A DNA stretch of 58,003 nt, taken from positions 1,750,355 through 1,808,357 of the forward strand of contig CP070705.1 in NCBI GenBank assembly GCA_020349965.1, written 5' to 3'. The stretch comes from Caldifarciminota bacterium. Its GTDB lineage: Bacteria; Hydrothermota; Tepidihabitantia; SM23-42. The first letter of the stretch is position 1, and the number at the start of each line of letters is the position of its first letter. The translations under genes were made by a program, and so were the position numbers. Positions 42,611 to 50,899 of the stretch are shown here, in pieces. Below the pieces are notes generated by a model. It made no database searches. It had not been told where the DNA came from and saw only the letters and a program-made list of their open reading frames with translations.

Positions 42611-43531
42611 CTACTCCGCACTCCTCTTCAGCAGCCGCTCCCAGATCATGTCGACCTCTGCCTGATATTCCTTGATCGGGACATCGTCGTGCCATTTGAA
42701 TAAGTGTCCGAACCTGCCCTGGAGATTCAGGAATTCGGTGATCGGCTTCTTCTCTTTTGGTTTCACGGTTATCCGGTACTTTCCGTTCTCGTACTCATAT
42801 AGGGGCCAGATGCAGGTTTCTACCGCCAGTTTTGACACCTTGATAGTCTTCTCCGGCACATATGCCCAGCCGAGCCGGCATGGCGAATAGATATTAATGA
42901 AGGAAGGTCCGTCGGCTTCCAAAGCCTTGCGCACTTTCGTTACGAGATCATTCCAATAGCCGATCGTAGTCTGGGCTGCGTAAGCGGGTTCGTGAGCGAT
43001 CACGATCTCAGTGAGGTTCTTTCTGAGCTGTATCTTGCCGGGGATCTCGGTGCCGGCCGGCGAAGTCGTTGTGTGCGCACCGCGTGGCGTTGCCGATGAA
43101 CGCTGGATACCGGTGTTCATGTATGCTTCATTGTTGTAGCAGACGTAGAGCACCCGGTGGCGTCTTTCGATCATTCCTGAGAGCGATTGCAGCCCGATGT
43201 CATAGGTTCCTCCGTCGCCGCCGAAAGCAATGAACCGGAGGTCTTTCTTGATCATTCCCTTTTTCTTCAGGGCGCGGTATGCAGCTTCGACTCCGGACAT
43301 GGTCGCGGCTACGTTCTCGAACGCGTTATGGACATAGGGGACGTTCCAGGCCGAATACGGGTATATCGTGCTGACGACCTCGAGGCATCCGGTTGCCGCG
43401 CCGACGACGACCGGTTGTTCTGCCGCCATCAAGACCATACGCGCGGCAATGGTTGCGGCGCATCCTGCACAGGCGCGGTGGCCGCCCATGAATTTCTCTT
43501 TCTGAGTCGCTAATTGCTTCAGTGATGCCAT
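42611..43531 (-). CDS. porB: Pyruvate:ferredoxin oxidoreductase, beta subunit
   Basis: A 306-residue thiamine-diphosphate subunit of 2-oxoacid:ferredoxin oxidoreductase. The N-terminal GHRACAGCAATIAAR holds two cluster cysteines; AATGCLEVV and YSPCRLGWAY hold the others for the [4Fe-4S] cluster. The TPP/Mg2+ motif is GDGGTYDIGLQSLSG followed by NNEAYMNTGIQRSSATPRGA. The enzyme oxidises pyruvate to acetyl-CoA and CO2 while reducing ferredoxin. Sequence cannot fully exclude a 2-oxoisovalerate enzyme, but the TPRGAHTTT region fits pyruvate. Its ATG overlaps the porA stop (TAATG). Confidence 0.95.
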   Translation of the reverse strand: MASLKQLATQKEKFMGGHRACAGCAATIAARMVLMAAEQPVVVGAATGCLEVVSTIYPYSAWNVPYVHNAFENVAATMSGVEAAYRALKKKGMIKKDLRFIAFGGDGGTYDIGLQSLSGMIERRHRVLYVCYNNEAYMNTGIQRSSATPRGAHTTTSPAGTEIPGKIQLRKNLTEIVIAHEPAYAAQTTIGYWNDLVTKVRKALEADGPSFINIYSPCRLGWAYVPEKTIKVSKLAVETCIWPLYEYENGKYRITVKPKEKKPITEFLNLQGRFGHLFKWHDDVPIKEYQAEVDMIWERLLKRSAE

Positions 43532-44703
43532 TATTCCCCCCTCACTCCGTAGTAGACGATTTCCTTGTCGACCTCACCTGATTTCTGAATGTTGAACAGT
43601 TCTGCGTAGATGTCTTCGATCTCCTCGATGCTGATGTCACGCCCGCCCAGCCCGTAGATGTAGTTCTTCATGATCGGCCGCTCCTCTGAATCGTACAGGA
43701 TCGAGCGGCATTCGTTGTAGAGGTGACCGCCGAGCGTGGACATGGTATCTGCCCGGTCCATGATGCCCAGAACCTTAACCTTGCTCACTGCTTTCAGCAT
43801 TGCTCCTTTTGGGAAGGGGCGGTAAACGCGGCATCTTATCAGGCCGACCTTCTTACCTTGTTCTCGTAACCGGTCGACGGCAACTTTGCCAGTCCCTCCG
43901 GTTGAGCCCATGGCAAGGATCGCTACTTCGGCGTCGTCCATCTTGTATTCGTCAACCGTATTGTAGTTGCGTCCGAATTTCTTTCCGAATTCCTTCTGGA
44001 CCTCATCAATGATCGGAAGGACATGGTTCATTGCGTCGATTTCAGACCGCTTGTGTTCGAAGAAATAGTCTTGAAGGTCGAGGGCACCGAGCGTGATCGG
44101 GTTGTCGACATCGAGCAGTGAGGTTTTTGCTTTCCTTTCGCCGAGGAATTTCGGAACCTCGGCGTCGCCGACGAGCTCGACCCTTTCCATGCCGTGGCTG
44201 ATGATGAAGCCGTCGGTCGTGACCATTGCCGGGAGCAGTGCTTTTTCCGCGATCTTCACTGCCATAAGTGTCGTATCATATGCTTCCTGTGTGTTCTCGG
44301 TGAAGATCTGTATCCAGCCGGAATCCCTCGAAGCGAGTGAATCAGAGTGGTCACAATGAATATTGATCGGGCTCGACAGGGAACGGTTGACCAGGCAGAT
44401 GACGATGGGCAGTCGCAGACCAGCGGCAATGAAAAGGATCTCGTGCATCAAAGCGAGTCCTTGGGAAGACGTGGATGTCATCACTCTTGCCCCTGCTGAT
44501 GATGCGCCGACGCACGCGCTGATCGCCGAGTGTTCACTTTCTGCCGGCACGAATTGAGTGCTGACCGTACCGTCATGAACGAATGTGGAAAACAACTGGA
44601 CGACTTCGGTGGCTGGCGTGATCGGGTATGCAGCGACTACGTCAGGGTTTATCTGGCGCATTGCCTCGGCCATTGCTTCGTTTCCGGTTCTCGCGACTAT
44701 CAT
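43531..44703 (-). CDS. porA: Pyruvate:ferredoxin oxidoreductase, alpha subunit
   Basis: A 390-residue subunit with the 2-oxoacid oxidoreductase domain I (VVAAYPITPATEVVQLFSTF, FVPAESEHSAISACVGASSAGARVMTSTSSQGLALM). The substrate loop is NRSLSSPINIHCDHSDSLASRD. A C-terminal domain (DAEVAILAMGSTGGTGKVAVDRLR...GLIRCRVYRPFP) is typical of four-subunit enzymes. It supplies the pyruvate-binding site next to the TPP of porB. I chose ATG 44703, which follows AGGGAGGAAAA and overlaps the porD stop by four bases; the frame extends 22 codons upstream into porD without support. Confidence 0.95.
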   Translation of the reverse strand: MIVARTGNEAMAEAMRQINPDVVAAYPITPATEVVQLFSTFVHDGTVSTQFVPAESEHSAISACVGASSAGARVMTSTSSQGLALMHEILFIAAGLRLPIVICLVNRSLSSPINIHCDHSDSLASRDSGWIQIFTENTQEAYDTTLMAVKIAEKALLPAMVTTDGFIISHGMERVELVGDAEVPKFLGERKAKTSLLDVDNPITLGALDLQDYFFEHKRSEIDAMNHVLPIIDEVQKEFGKKFGRNYNTVDEYKMDDAEVAILAMGSTGGTGKVAVDRLREQGKKVGLIRCRVYRPFPKGAMLKAVSKVKVLGIMDRADTMSTLGGHLYNECRSILYDSEERPIMKNYIYGLGGRDISIEEIEDIYAELFNIQKSGEVDKEIVYYGVRGE

Positions 44704-44990
44704 TTTTCCTCCCTGACCATTTTGATCGCCTGTACTTTCGGGGGACATTCCTCGGCACAGATCCCGCAACCCTTGCAGTAGCGATAATCGATTCCCTGTA
44801 CCTTGCCGTCTTTTACGATGATCGCAGAGTCAGGGCAGTAGATCCAGCATATGAAGCAGTTGGTGCATTTCTTCTCATCCCAGATCGGCTTCTCGCTACG
44901 CCAGTCGCCGGTTTCAAATCTTTTGCTCGAACCGCCTTCCAGTACGAGGCCGATAGGTAGTTCTTTCCAGCCTTCTTTCTCTTTCTTCAT
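44700..44990 (-). CDS. porD: Pyruvate:ferredoxin oxidoreductase, delta (ferredoxin-like) subunit
   Basis: A 96-residue 2[4Fe-4S] ferredoxin-like subunit with CTNCFICWIYCP and CKGCGICAEECP cluster motifs. The N-terminal GDWRSEKPIWDEKKC is usual for PorD. It passes electrons from the TPP-linked cluster of PorB to soluble ferredoxin. Its ATG overlaps the porG stop by four bases and its stop overlaps the porA start. Confidence 0.96.
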   Translation of the reverse strand: MKKEKEGWKELPIGLVLEGGSSKRFETGDWRSEKPIWDEKKCTNCFICWIYCPDSAIIVKDGKVQGIDYRYCKGCGICAEECPPKVQAIKMVREEK

Positions 44991-45559
44991 GCTTTGGCCT
45001 CCTCGTAAGCGCGCTTGATCGCCTTCATGTTGCCTTCTACGACTTCGGGGCGGTTAGGAAATTTGTGTTCCAGTCTGAGTTTTACCGAGCCGAGCATTGC
45101 GTTGAAGTCGAGCAATTTCGATACCTTGATAAGAGCACCGAGCATGGGTGTATTGGGCAGATTGCGTTTCAGTATTTCATTTGCGATCTTACTCGCATCC
45201 ACAACATAGACGTTCTGAGAAGTGAGCTTCAGTTGTTTCTTGATCTCACTGGCCGACTTCTGGGTATTGACAAGAATCACACCATCCGGGGGCAGGCCGT
45301 CGGTGACGTCGACCGTTTCCATGAGTGTCGGGTCGAGCACGACAACAATGTTGGGCTCCTTGATACCGCAATGCTGGAGTATCGGTTCATCAGAAATCCG
45401 GTTAAATGCAAAGACCGGTGCTCCCATGCGTTCTGGCCCGTATTCCGGAAATGCCTGGATGTACTTTCCGGTTTCGACCGCGGCATCGGCGAAAAGCAAG
45501 GCGGCGGTTTTTGCGCCCTGTCCACCCCTGCCGTGCCACCGTATTTCAAGTAATGCCAT
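44987..45559 (-). CDS. porG: Pyruvate:ferredoxin oxidoreductase, gamma subunit
   Basis: A 190-residue gamma subunit. It has the signature EIRWHGRGGQGAKTAALLFADA at the N-terminus, then FPEYGPERMGAPVFAFNRIS and VVVLDPTLM, and PNTPMLGALIKV in the second half. The family binds the CoA-side domain of the complex. It is first in the porGDAB-HAD operon, with GGAAAGGAG before the ATG and a clear promoter about 110 bases upstream. The gene order G-D-A-B is that of archaea and of anaerobes such as Thermotoga. Confidence 0.96.
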   Translation of the reverse strand: MALLEIRWHGRGGQGAKTAALLFADAAVETGKYIQAFPEYGPERMGAPVFAFNRISDEPILQHCGIKEPNIVVVLDPTLMETVDVTDGLPPDGVILVNTQKSASEIKKQLKLTSQNVYVVDASKIANEILKRNLPNTPMLGALIKVSKLLDFNAMLGSVKLRLEHKFPNRPEVVEGNMKAIKRAYEEAKA

Positions 45560-45669
45560 CTCAAAACTCCTTTCCTTTTCGGTAAAAGGTGTCTAAATGA
45601 GAAAAATAATCGACCGCGTTCTGTGTGCCGTTGTGATACCGCGGCACCAGTTTAGATTACCATTTTGCA

Positions 45670-45697
45670 ATTATAGCCAAAATAGCCCTTGAGTCAA
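45670..45697 (-). promoter_or_regulatory. Promoter TTGACT-16-TATAAT for porGDAB
   Basis: On the minus strand TTGACT (45692-45697) and TATAAT (45670-45675) are 16 bases apart, giving a leader of about 105 bases to porG. Confidence 0.78.
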
Positions 45698-45729
45698 GGA
45701 GATGGCTCAGTGAGGAAAGAAGGTGTTCT

Positions 45730-47643
45730 CTATTTTACAATGATGATTTTCGTCAGTGTTTGGCCTTGTCTTACAAAATAGATGCCCGTCTTGTCAACGT
45801 TCTTGATCTCCTGGCCGAGAATATTGTACAGTTTTATATCGGCCATGCCCTCGTGATTGAATTGCCTGGTTATTGTCGGGAAATAGTTCTGCTTCAGGCC
45901 GCTTGCGTTATTCTCGGCAATGGCGGCCGGTACATCTATCCTTATGAGCCGGCTTCGAATGCCGAGTCCCTGATTGTTCTGTCCCTGAACACTGTAAAAA
46001 TAAGTCCCCGTGGGTACATTGGTGAAGGTAGTGAAAGTGTCTGTTCCATGCGGAAGATCTGAAATGAGATAATAGGTGACGGTTGGATAGAAGTCATCGA
46101 AATGAATACCTTCATACCGGCCAGAACCGTCCGTGGAAAGGCGGAACCGGAAATAGACCGACTTGCCGACGTAGTCATTCAATGGATAGGCGCGGGTGTG
46201 CCAAAAGGACTGGTGGCCGGTGAACCGGAAGATCTGATCCCAAACTAGGCCGTCGGTTGAAATTTCAAAGAAGGCCACATCTCCGTTCAGTTCAAGGTCG
46301 TAGTATGTCCAGAACGTTGCAGTATCACCTTGTTCGACAAGGTAAGGATATTGCGTCGTGGCATGGGCAATGGTGCCATCCAAATAATTGGCAGAGATGC
46401 TATAGAGGCCCGAGTGTGCTTGCTGCGAGCTCGGAGAGAATCCGGACATGACCCACCGATCGTTCGTTGTTCCAAACGTGTCGGCAGTCACATCGATGTT
46501 CGCCATTTCGCGCAGGCGCCATAAGCAGGGACCGGCATTGTTCTGAGGGATCCAGTAGACCGTATAATCATTGCCTGATTGCGAGTAGCCGATATCAGGT
46601 GCAATCACGATCCGGGGTGTAACATTGACGACAGAATCGATGCTTTGGGCAAGATATGGTACTGCTTTGAAATTTTCCCGACAGATCTGCGGGAGGTAGA
46701 GCGTATCCGGTGCCGCTGATGTACCGAGCTCGATCGTGAATGGAAGACACGGTATGCCTCTGACATAACGGCTGTATCCGTACATGAAATCACCCCAGGA
46801 CCCGCAGATCGGGTACCAGGTACTCTGTTGAAAGGATGAATAATGACCCGACCCACTCTGGCAGGTTATCATGCTCGCTATCGTGTCGCAGAGCATTGTG
46901 AGCAAAATGCTATCCGGTGCCGGATCGAAGGACCAGGACCAGGGTCGGCTGACCGATTCGCCATAACAGTGGTAGGAGATGCCGGTGTTAATCCGCTGAC
47001 CGTTCAAGAACGAAAGCAGTGCCCGATTTTCATATTCAGAGAAGGCGGCTTGGCCGCAAAAGAAAGCGGATGAGGGTAGATGGGATGTGTTTTGATGGGG
47101 TTGGCCGCCCCACGTGTCATATGCGCTGCCGCTGCAACCGCCGTAGTAATTTCGGTTAGGATCGGTGCCGATCGAACCTCCGTAGGGTCGACGGTTCTTG
47201 CGCCAGCTGGTGTTACCAAGATCGTGCGAATAATGGTATCCGTCCACATTGAAGCACGGCATTATCCAGATCCTGCAGTTGTCGACTATCCAGGTGATGG
47301 AAGGATCCTGCCCATATGCGCTTGCCAGTGAGTCAGCAAAGAATAGAGGTACTACGACCGACGTCCATTCAGCCCCATGGTGGAGGCCGACGAAGAACAG
47401 ACCTGGTTCACCTTCGTCGATTCCAGGGTTGTCCGAGATTTCCAGATATAGGATCTGCCTTGCTTCGTAGCTCAGACCGATAGAATCCACTCTGGCGATC
47501 AGGGGATGATTGAGGGCTATATCGTGCATCGAATCATGAATCTCGGCAAGGGTAGGATACTGCATGCGATTGCGCTCGAGTTCGAGAATGTCGTTGGGAG
47601 TTAATTCACCGTCGTACAAAATGAACAGAAAGAATGCGATCAT
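45730..47643 (-). CDS. M14-family zinc carboxypeptidase, exported, with sorting tail
   Basis: A 637-residue protein. The M14 domain (~28-325) has the zinc ligands His89 and Glu92 (HHGAEW) and His225 (SYHCYGE), the substrate-binding NRN-type residues in TDPNRNYYGGCSGS, and the catalytic Glu305 in FTIELG. It is followed by a fibronectin-like segment, a MAM/immune-inhibitor-A-like beta-sandwich (~395-525: TATFWTYYDLELNGDVAFFE...IHFDDFYP) and a short sorting tail (DIKLYNILGQEI, GIYFVRQGQTLTKIIIVK). It removes C-terminal residues from external peptides. The signal is unusually short (MIAFFLFILYDG). The mRNA appears leaderless. Confidence 0.93.
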   Translation of the reverse strand: MIAFFLFILYDGELTPNDILELERNRMQYPTLAEIHDSMHDIALNHPLIARVDSIGLSYEARQILYLEISDNPGIDEGEPGLFFVGLHHGAEWTSVVVPLFFADSLASAYGQDPSITWIVDNCRIWIMPCFNVDGYHYSHDLGNTSWRKNRRPYGGSIGTDPNRNYYGGCSGSAYDTWGGQPHQNTSHLPSSAFFCGQAAFSEYENRALLSFLNGQRINTGISYHCYGESVSRPWSWSFDPAPDSILLTMLCDTIASMITCQSGSGHYSSFQQSTWYPICGSWGDFMYGYSRYVRGIPCLPFTIELGTSAAPDTLYLPQICRENFKAVPYLAQSIDSVVNVTPRIVIAPDIGYSQSGNDYTVYWIPQNNAGPCLWRLREMANIDVTADTFGTTNDRWVMSGFSPSSQQAHSGLYSISANYLDGTIAHATTQYPYLVEQGDTATFWTYYDLELNGDVAFFEISTDGLVWDQIFRFTGHQSFWHTRAYPLNDYVGKSVYFRFRLSTDGSGRYEGIHFDDFYPTVTYYLISDLPHGTDTFTTFTNVPTGTYFYSVQGQNNQGLGIRSRLIRIDVPAAIAENNASGLKQNYFPTITRQFNHEGMADIKLYNILGQEIKNVDKTGIYFVRQGQTLTKIIIVK

Positions 47644-47648
47644 GAATT

Positions 47649-47677
47649 ACTATATACGGTAGCTTGTTTCCTGTCAA
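47649..47677 (-). promoter_or_regulatory. Promoter TTGACA-17-TATAGT, leaderless M14 transcript
   Basis: On the minus strand TTGACA (47672-47677) and TATAGT (47649-47654). Five bases separate the -10 box from ATG 47643, leaving no space for a ribosome-binding site. Confidence 0.75.
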
Positions 47678-47698
47678 CTATGGTCCAGCGCAAATTCA

Positions 47699-47726
47699 TT
47701 GCATTACTCAAGAAAAGCGATATAAT
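47699..47726 (+). promoter_or_regulatory. Promoter TTGCAT-16-TATAAT, leaderless panC transcript
   Basis: TTGCAT at 47699-47704, 16-base spacer, TATAAT at 47721-47726. Five bases separate it from GTG 47732, the same spacing as at the M14 and DUF2330 genes. Confidence 0.65.
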
Positions 47727-47731
47727 TGTCG

Positions 47732-48568
47732 GTGCGGTTGATCAAGAAAGTCGACGTTGCAAGCCGGATCGTTGCGCGTGTGCGAAAGAGAGGAAAGGTG
47801 ATCGGACTTGTGCCGACCATGGGTTATCTGCACGAAGGGCACCTTTCTCTTGTCCGTATTGCCCGGAAGAAATGCGGTTATCTCATTGTATCGATATTCG
47901 TTAACCCGACCCAATTCGGGCCAAAAGAGGATTTCAGACAGTATCCACGTGATCTGAAAAAAGACCTGTCCATGCTCAGGAAGGAAGGCGTCGATCTTGT
48001 ATTCAACCCGTCGGTAAGAGAGATGTATGGGCCCGACCATCAAACGTATGTTGAGGTCGTTGATTGGAGCAGATTACTTTGTGGTGCATCGCGGCCCATA
48101 CACTTCCGGGGTGTGACCACAGTTGTTCTTAAATTCTTCAATATTCTGCAGCCGGATATCGCGGTCTTCGGACGCAAAGACTATCAGCAGGCGGCAATAA
48201 TAAGGAAGATGGTCAGAGAGTTGAATCTGAAGGTGAATGTCATTACCGGTCCCGTAGTCCGGGAGAAAGACGGCCTGGCAATGAGTTCGAGGAATATCTA
48301 TCTGAACCCGGGACAGAGACAGAATGCAGTCGTTATCAGCGAATCCCTGGAGTGGGTGAGGCAGGCATACAAGAAGGGTGCGCGTCAAACAAAGGAAGTC
48401 AGGACAAGGATGGCACGGATGATCAGAAACAGAGGCGGCAGAATCGACTACATTGCCGTCGTGGACAAGGATACGCTCGAGCCGGTCAAGAAATTGAAGA
48501 AAGGGACATTGGTTGCTCTGGCTGTATTCTTCGGCCGTACCAGATTGATCGACAACACGGTACTTTAA
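47732..48568 (+). CDS. panC: Pantothenate synthetase
   Basis: A 278-residue pantoate-beta-alanine ligase, cytosolic, making pantothenate from pantoate, beta-alanine and ATP for coenzyme A. The HIGH-like motif is VPTMGYLHEGHLSLV. Further conserved parts are SIFVNPTQFGPKEDFRQYPR, VFGRKDYQQAAIIR and the KMSKS-like MSSRN. The length is normal for the family. The frame is open from TTG 47726, but that codon overlaps the -10 box; GTG 47732 lies where transcription should begin and gives the usual short N-terminus (MRLIKKV). No other pan gene is adjacent. A REPIN-like element follows 15 bases after the stop. Confidence 0.96.
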   Translation: MRLIKKVDVASRIVARVRKRGKVIGLVPTMGYLHEGHLSLVRIARKKCGYLIVSIFVNPTQFGPKEDFRQYPRDLKKDLSMLRKEGVDLVFNPSVREMYGPDHQTYVEVVDWSRLLCGASRPIHFRGVTTVVLKFFNILQPDIAVFGRKDYQQAAIIRKMVRELNLKVNVITGPVVREKDGLAMSSRNIYLNPGQRQNAVVISESLEWVRQAYKKGARQTKEVRTRMARMIRNRGGRIDYIAVVDKDTLEPVKKLKKGTLVALAVFFGRTRLIDNTVL

Positions 48569-48583
48569 ATCTCAAATAGCCTT

Positions 48584-48712
48584 GGGGTCAGATCTTGACT
48601 ATTGACAAATCTATTTTTCAGGGGATACATTCCAAGAAATGTTGGGCTCGATTTTACCGGCAGATAGATAAAACTTGTCGCGTGGTTTTGTCAATAGTCA
48701 AGATCTGACCCC
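48584..48712. repeat. REPIN-like element with perfect 26-base inverted ends
   Basis: GGGGTCAGATCTTGACTATT plus GACAAA (48584-48609) is repeated exactly in inverse at 48687-48712 around a 77-base centre without an ORF. The element fills the gap between the convergent panC and metallophosphoesterase genes. The layout (two inverted copies of one short unit) is that of REPINs or small MITEs mobilised by a RAYT/IS200-like transposase, none of which is in the window. Confidence 0.82.
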
Positions 48713-48727
48713 GTCAGTCTCGTGTTC

Positions 48728-50458
48728 TCATCTGAACTCCAGTATCCCAAAGTACTGCGGCGCGTGAGCAAACGGGACTGACCAGTAGCCCGCGTCATTG
48801 AGGCGGGGCTGGAGCCGGCGCATATTGAACCCCCATTTGTCTTCGCTGAAAGGTGCGAATTCCGCTTTGGCGATCTTTAGTTCCAAGGTCCACGCTCCGT
48901 TTTCACGGCCCGCCTCCACCTGCCATGCACCATTCCATGTAATATCTCTTGTTCCATCAGTGGTGCATTTGCGGTCGAAGATCGCACCGTTGCAGTTGAT
49001 GATCGCCTGGTAATAATTCTCAGCATCGAGATTTGTGTCGAAGAAAAGCCAGACGTTGTCGTCATAGTATGTTTCGCCGTCATGTTCGAATACGTCGGCA
49101 TGCAGCTGCGAGAAGTCACTTTCGTAGCACCGCGCCGCGAAGTAGAGATTATCGGCGTCGTGTGCGAAATAAACCTCGGTCTTTTCGATGGGCGATGAAG
49201 CTGAGCCGTCGAAATTGGCAAAATGGAGCATCGGCTTTGTACTTCGCCACAGGGGATCATCGAGGCGTCCGTCTATCTCAGGAGCTGAAGCCACTTTCTC
49301 CACATACTTGTGCCGCTTGACCGAAAGTAGATGGTAGAGGGTGCATACTTTGTCACGCATAAACGGGTAGGCAAGCGTGAATCTTGGTATCGGGAATGGA
49401 TTTGCGCCGTCAGCAATGGTCACGTCGAAGCTATATTCCTTACTCTCATCGGGTGCGATGGCCAGCGGCATTTCGTTCGGTCTAATCGCGTAGTGTACCG
49501 GGTCGACCTGCCACATTAGCGTTTGCGTCAAAGAGTCAGGACCGAAGTTGTTTACTGTTATGATTACAGTCTGCGAGACATTTTTCACGTCTTCGTCGAC
49601 TATGAGGTCTTCCGCGGCGATGGCTTCTTCATCCGCCCGTTCTATCGTTTGAATGTCTTTGAGGGTCACGACGTTGCGCGGAAGTACGCTTTCTTTCTTA
49701 AAGACCGCGATATTCCGCTGTTTTCCCCTTACCGTGACGAGTAGATACTGAAAGAAATGTCCGCGTGCCGGGTCATTGGTCGATTTATCGCCGCCCGAAC
49801 TACCAACGTTGATGTATTCAATACCGTTCTGTTCGTAATGTGAATAGTGGTGGTGGTGGCCGGTGAAGACGACGTCAACTCCGTATTTCTCGAATATCTG
49901 CATGAGGGTATCGGTTTCGCCCTCGCGCAGCGCGTAGATGTATGTGGGAATGTGGTAGAATACGAAAATGTTGTCCATCTGTCTGTGCTTTTCGAGGTCT
50001 TTTGCCAGCCATGAGAGCTGTTCAGGCTCCATGTCCTGGCGCTGCGCCCAGTAAGTCATGGAATTGTCGAGGATGATGAAATGGCTGTTCTCATGATTGA
50101 ATGAGTAGTATCGTTTGAACCCTGTTCTCTGTTCGTAGATCCTGCGATCGACTTCATTCTCCAGCTCATGGTTGCCCGGCGTGAAGTAGAACTTAGAGGG
50201 GAGTGTCCGGATCGTCGCCAGGATCGTATCCCATTGGGCGTGCATGACAGTGGTGTCTGTCTGATACCCTTCGATGAGATCACCAACAGACATCACGAAA
50301 TCAGGATCGAGCAATTCTACTTCTTTGAGTATTTCTTCAAAAACCTGCCCGGTTGCACCGCCGGTGCGGTCGCCGACTACGGCAAAACGGAAGGCCTTAT
50401 CTGCCTTGGCTGAAAGAAAAAGAACAAGGAACAATATTACGATGATCGGTCTTTTCAT
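48728..50458 (-). CDS. Exported metallophosphoesterase with CBM9-like C-terminal domain
   Basis: A 576-residue protein. A signal peptide (residues ~1-19) precedes a calcineurin-like phosphoesterase domain (~22-245). Its metal motifs are VVGDRTGG (GDxxx; the first Asp), SVGDLIEG (GDxx), TPGNHELE (GNHE) and FTGHHHHYSHYEQ (GHxH), all intact. A middle Ig-like region (~290-375) and a C-terminal CBM9/DOMON-like domain (~385-576) follow, beginning APEIDGRLDDPLWRST with DNLYFAARCYESD and the final WGFNMRRLQPRLND. It probably hydrolyses a phosphate ester outside the cytoplasm; the last domain may bind sugar or haem-like ligands. ATG 50458 is preceded by AGAGGAGGCAAT. Confidence 0.9.
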   Translation of the reverse strand: MKRPIIVILFLVLFLSAKADKAFRFAVVGDRTGGATGQVFEEILKEVELLDPDFVMSVGDLIEGYQTDTTVMHAQWDTILATIRTLPSKFYFTPGNHELENEVDRRIYEQRTGFKRYYSFNHENSHFIILDNSMTYWAQRQDMEPEQLSWLAKDLEKHRQMDNIFVFYHIPTYIYALREGETDTLMQIFEKYGVDVVFTGHHHHYSHYEQNGIEYINVGSSGGDKSTNDPARGHFFQYLLVTVRGKQRNIAVFKKESVLPRNVVTLKDIQTIERADEEAIAAEDLIVDEDVKNVSQTVIITVNNFGPDSLTQTLMWQVDPVHYAIRPNEMPLAIAPDESKEYSFDVTIADGANPFPIPRFTLAYPFMRDKVCTLYHLLSVKRHKYVEKVASAPEIDGRLDDPLWRSTKPMLHFANFDGSASSPIEKTEVYFAHDADNLYFAARCYESDFSQLHADVFEHDGETYYDDNVWLFFDTNLDAENYYQAIINCNGAIFDRKCTTDGTRDITWNGAWQVEAGRENGAWTLELKIAKAEFAPFSEDKWGFNMRRLQPRLNDAGYWSVPFAHAPQYFGILEFR

Positions 50459-50474
50459 ATTGCCTCCTCTAGTG

Positions 50475-50502
50475 ATGGTAATCATGTTAGGAGAAAAATC
50501 AA
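50475..50502 (-). promoter_or_regulatory. Possible promoter TTGATT-16-TACCAT for the phosphoesterase gene
   Basis: On the minus strand TTGATT (50497-50502) and TACCAT (50475-50480) with the 16-base spacing common here. Both boxes deviate from consensus. Confidence 0.35.
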
Positions 50503-50528
50503 GGTCATCGAGTCCTCACGAATTCAAC

Positions 50529-50546
50529 AATTCGCCAATTGGCGAA
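50529..50546. repeat. 18-base palindrome, second copy of the 11126 repeat
   Basis: AATTCGCCAATTGGCGAA matches the core of the palindrome at 11126-11147; 16 bases are perfectly symmetric. Confidence 0.7.
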
Positions 50547-50568
50547 ATACGGCAGTTGAGAGTTTAAT

Positions 50569-50599
50569 GGGACAGGCACCTTACGGAGCCAGTCCCCTT
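50569..50599. repeat. REP-like hairpin, copy 1 (inverse copy at 56920)
   Basis: GGGACAGGCACC and GGAGCCAGTCCCC form an imperfect hairpin. The block is nearly identical, in inverse orientation, to 56920-56953. The remaining bases up to 50899 hold no gene: an AT-rich, TTTAG-rich stretch at about 50755-50830 is all I see. Confidence 0.75.
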
Positions 50600-50899
50600 G
50601 TCTGCCTTACGGCATCGGCGTGCATTGCGCATATGGTAGCGTTAAGCGCATGGTCAGATTTGTGTCTCGACGCGGTTGGCTTCGCGCCCCTTGCTCGAGG
50701 CATAATATTCGTGCTGAACACTGGAAGATATGAAATGTTGGCAGTGAAGTTTTGTTGTTTGTGTCATTGGTATTTAGAGTTTTAGATTTGTTTAGTATTT
50801 CGGATTTCGATATTAGGATTTATGGAGTGAGAAGAAGATCATTCCCGCAGAAACCTGTGGTGCTTCTGATAATCGCGATTCATGTTGAGATGAGTTCGT

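Noticed and set aside
45560-45669. 105-base leader of the por operon considered as a riboswitch
   Set aside because: I found no recognisable conserved aptamer core or terminator/antiterminator pair in it.
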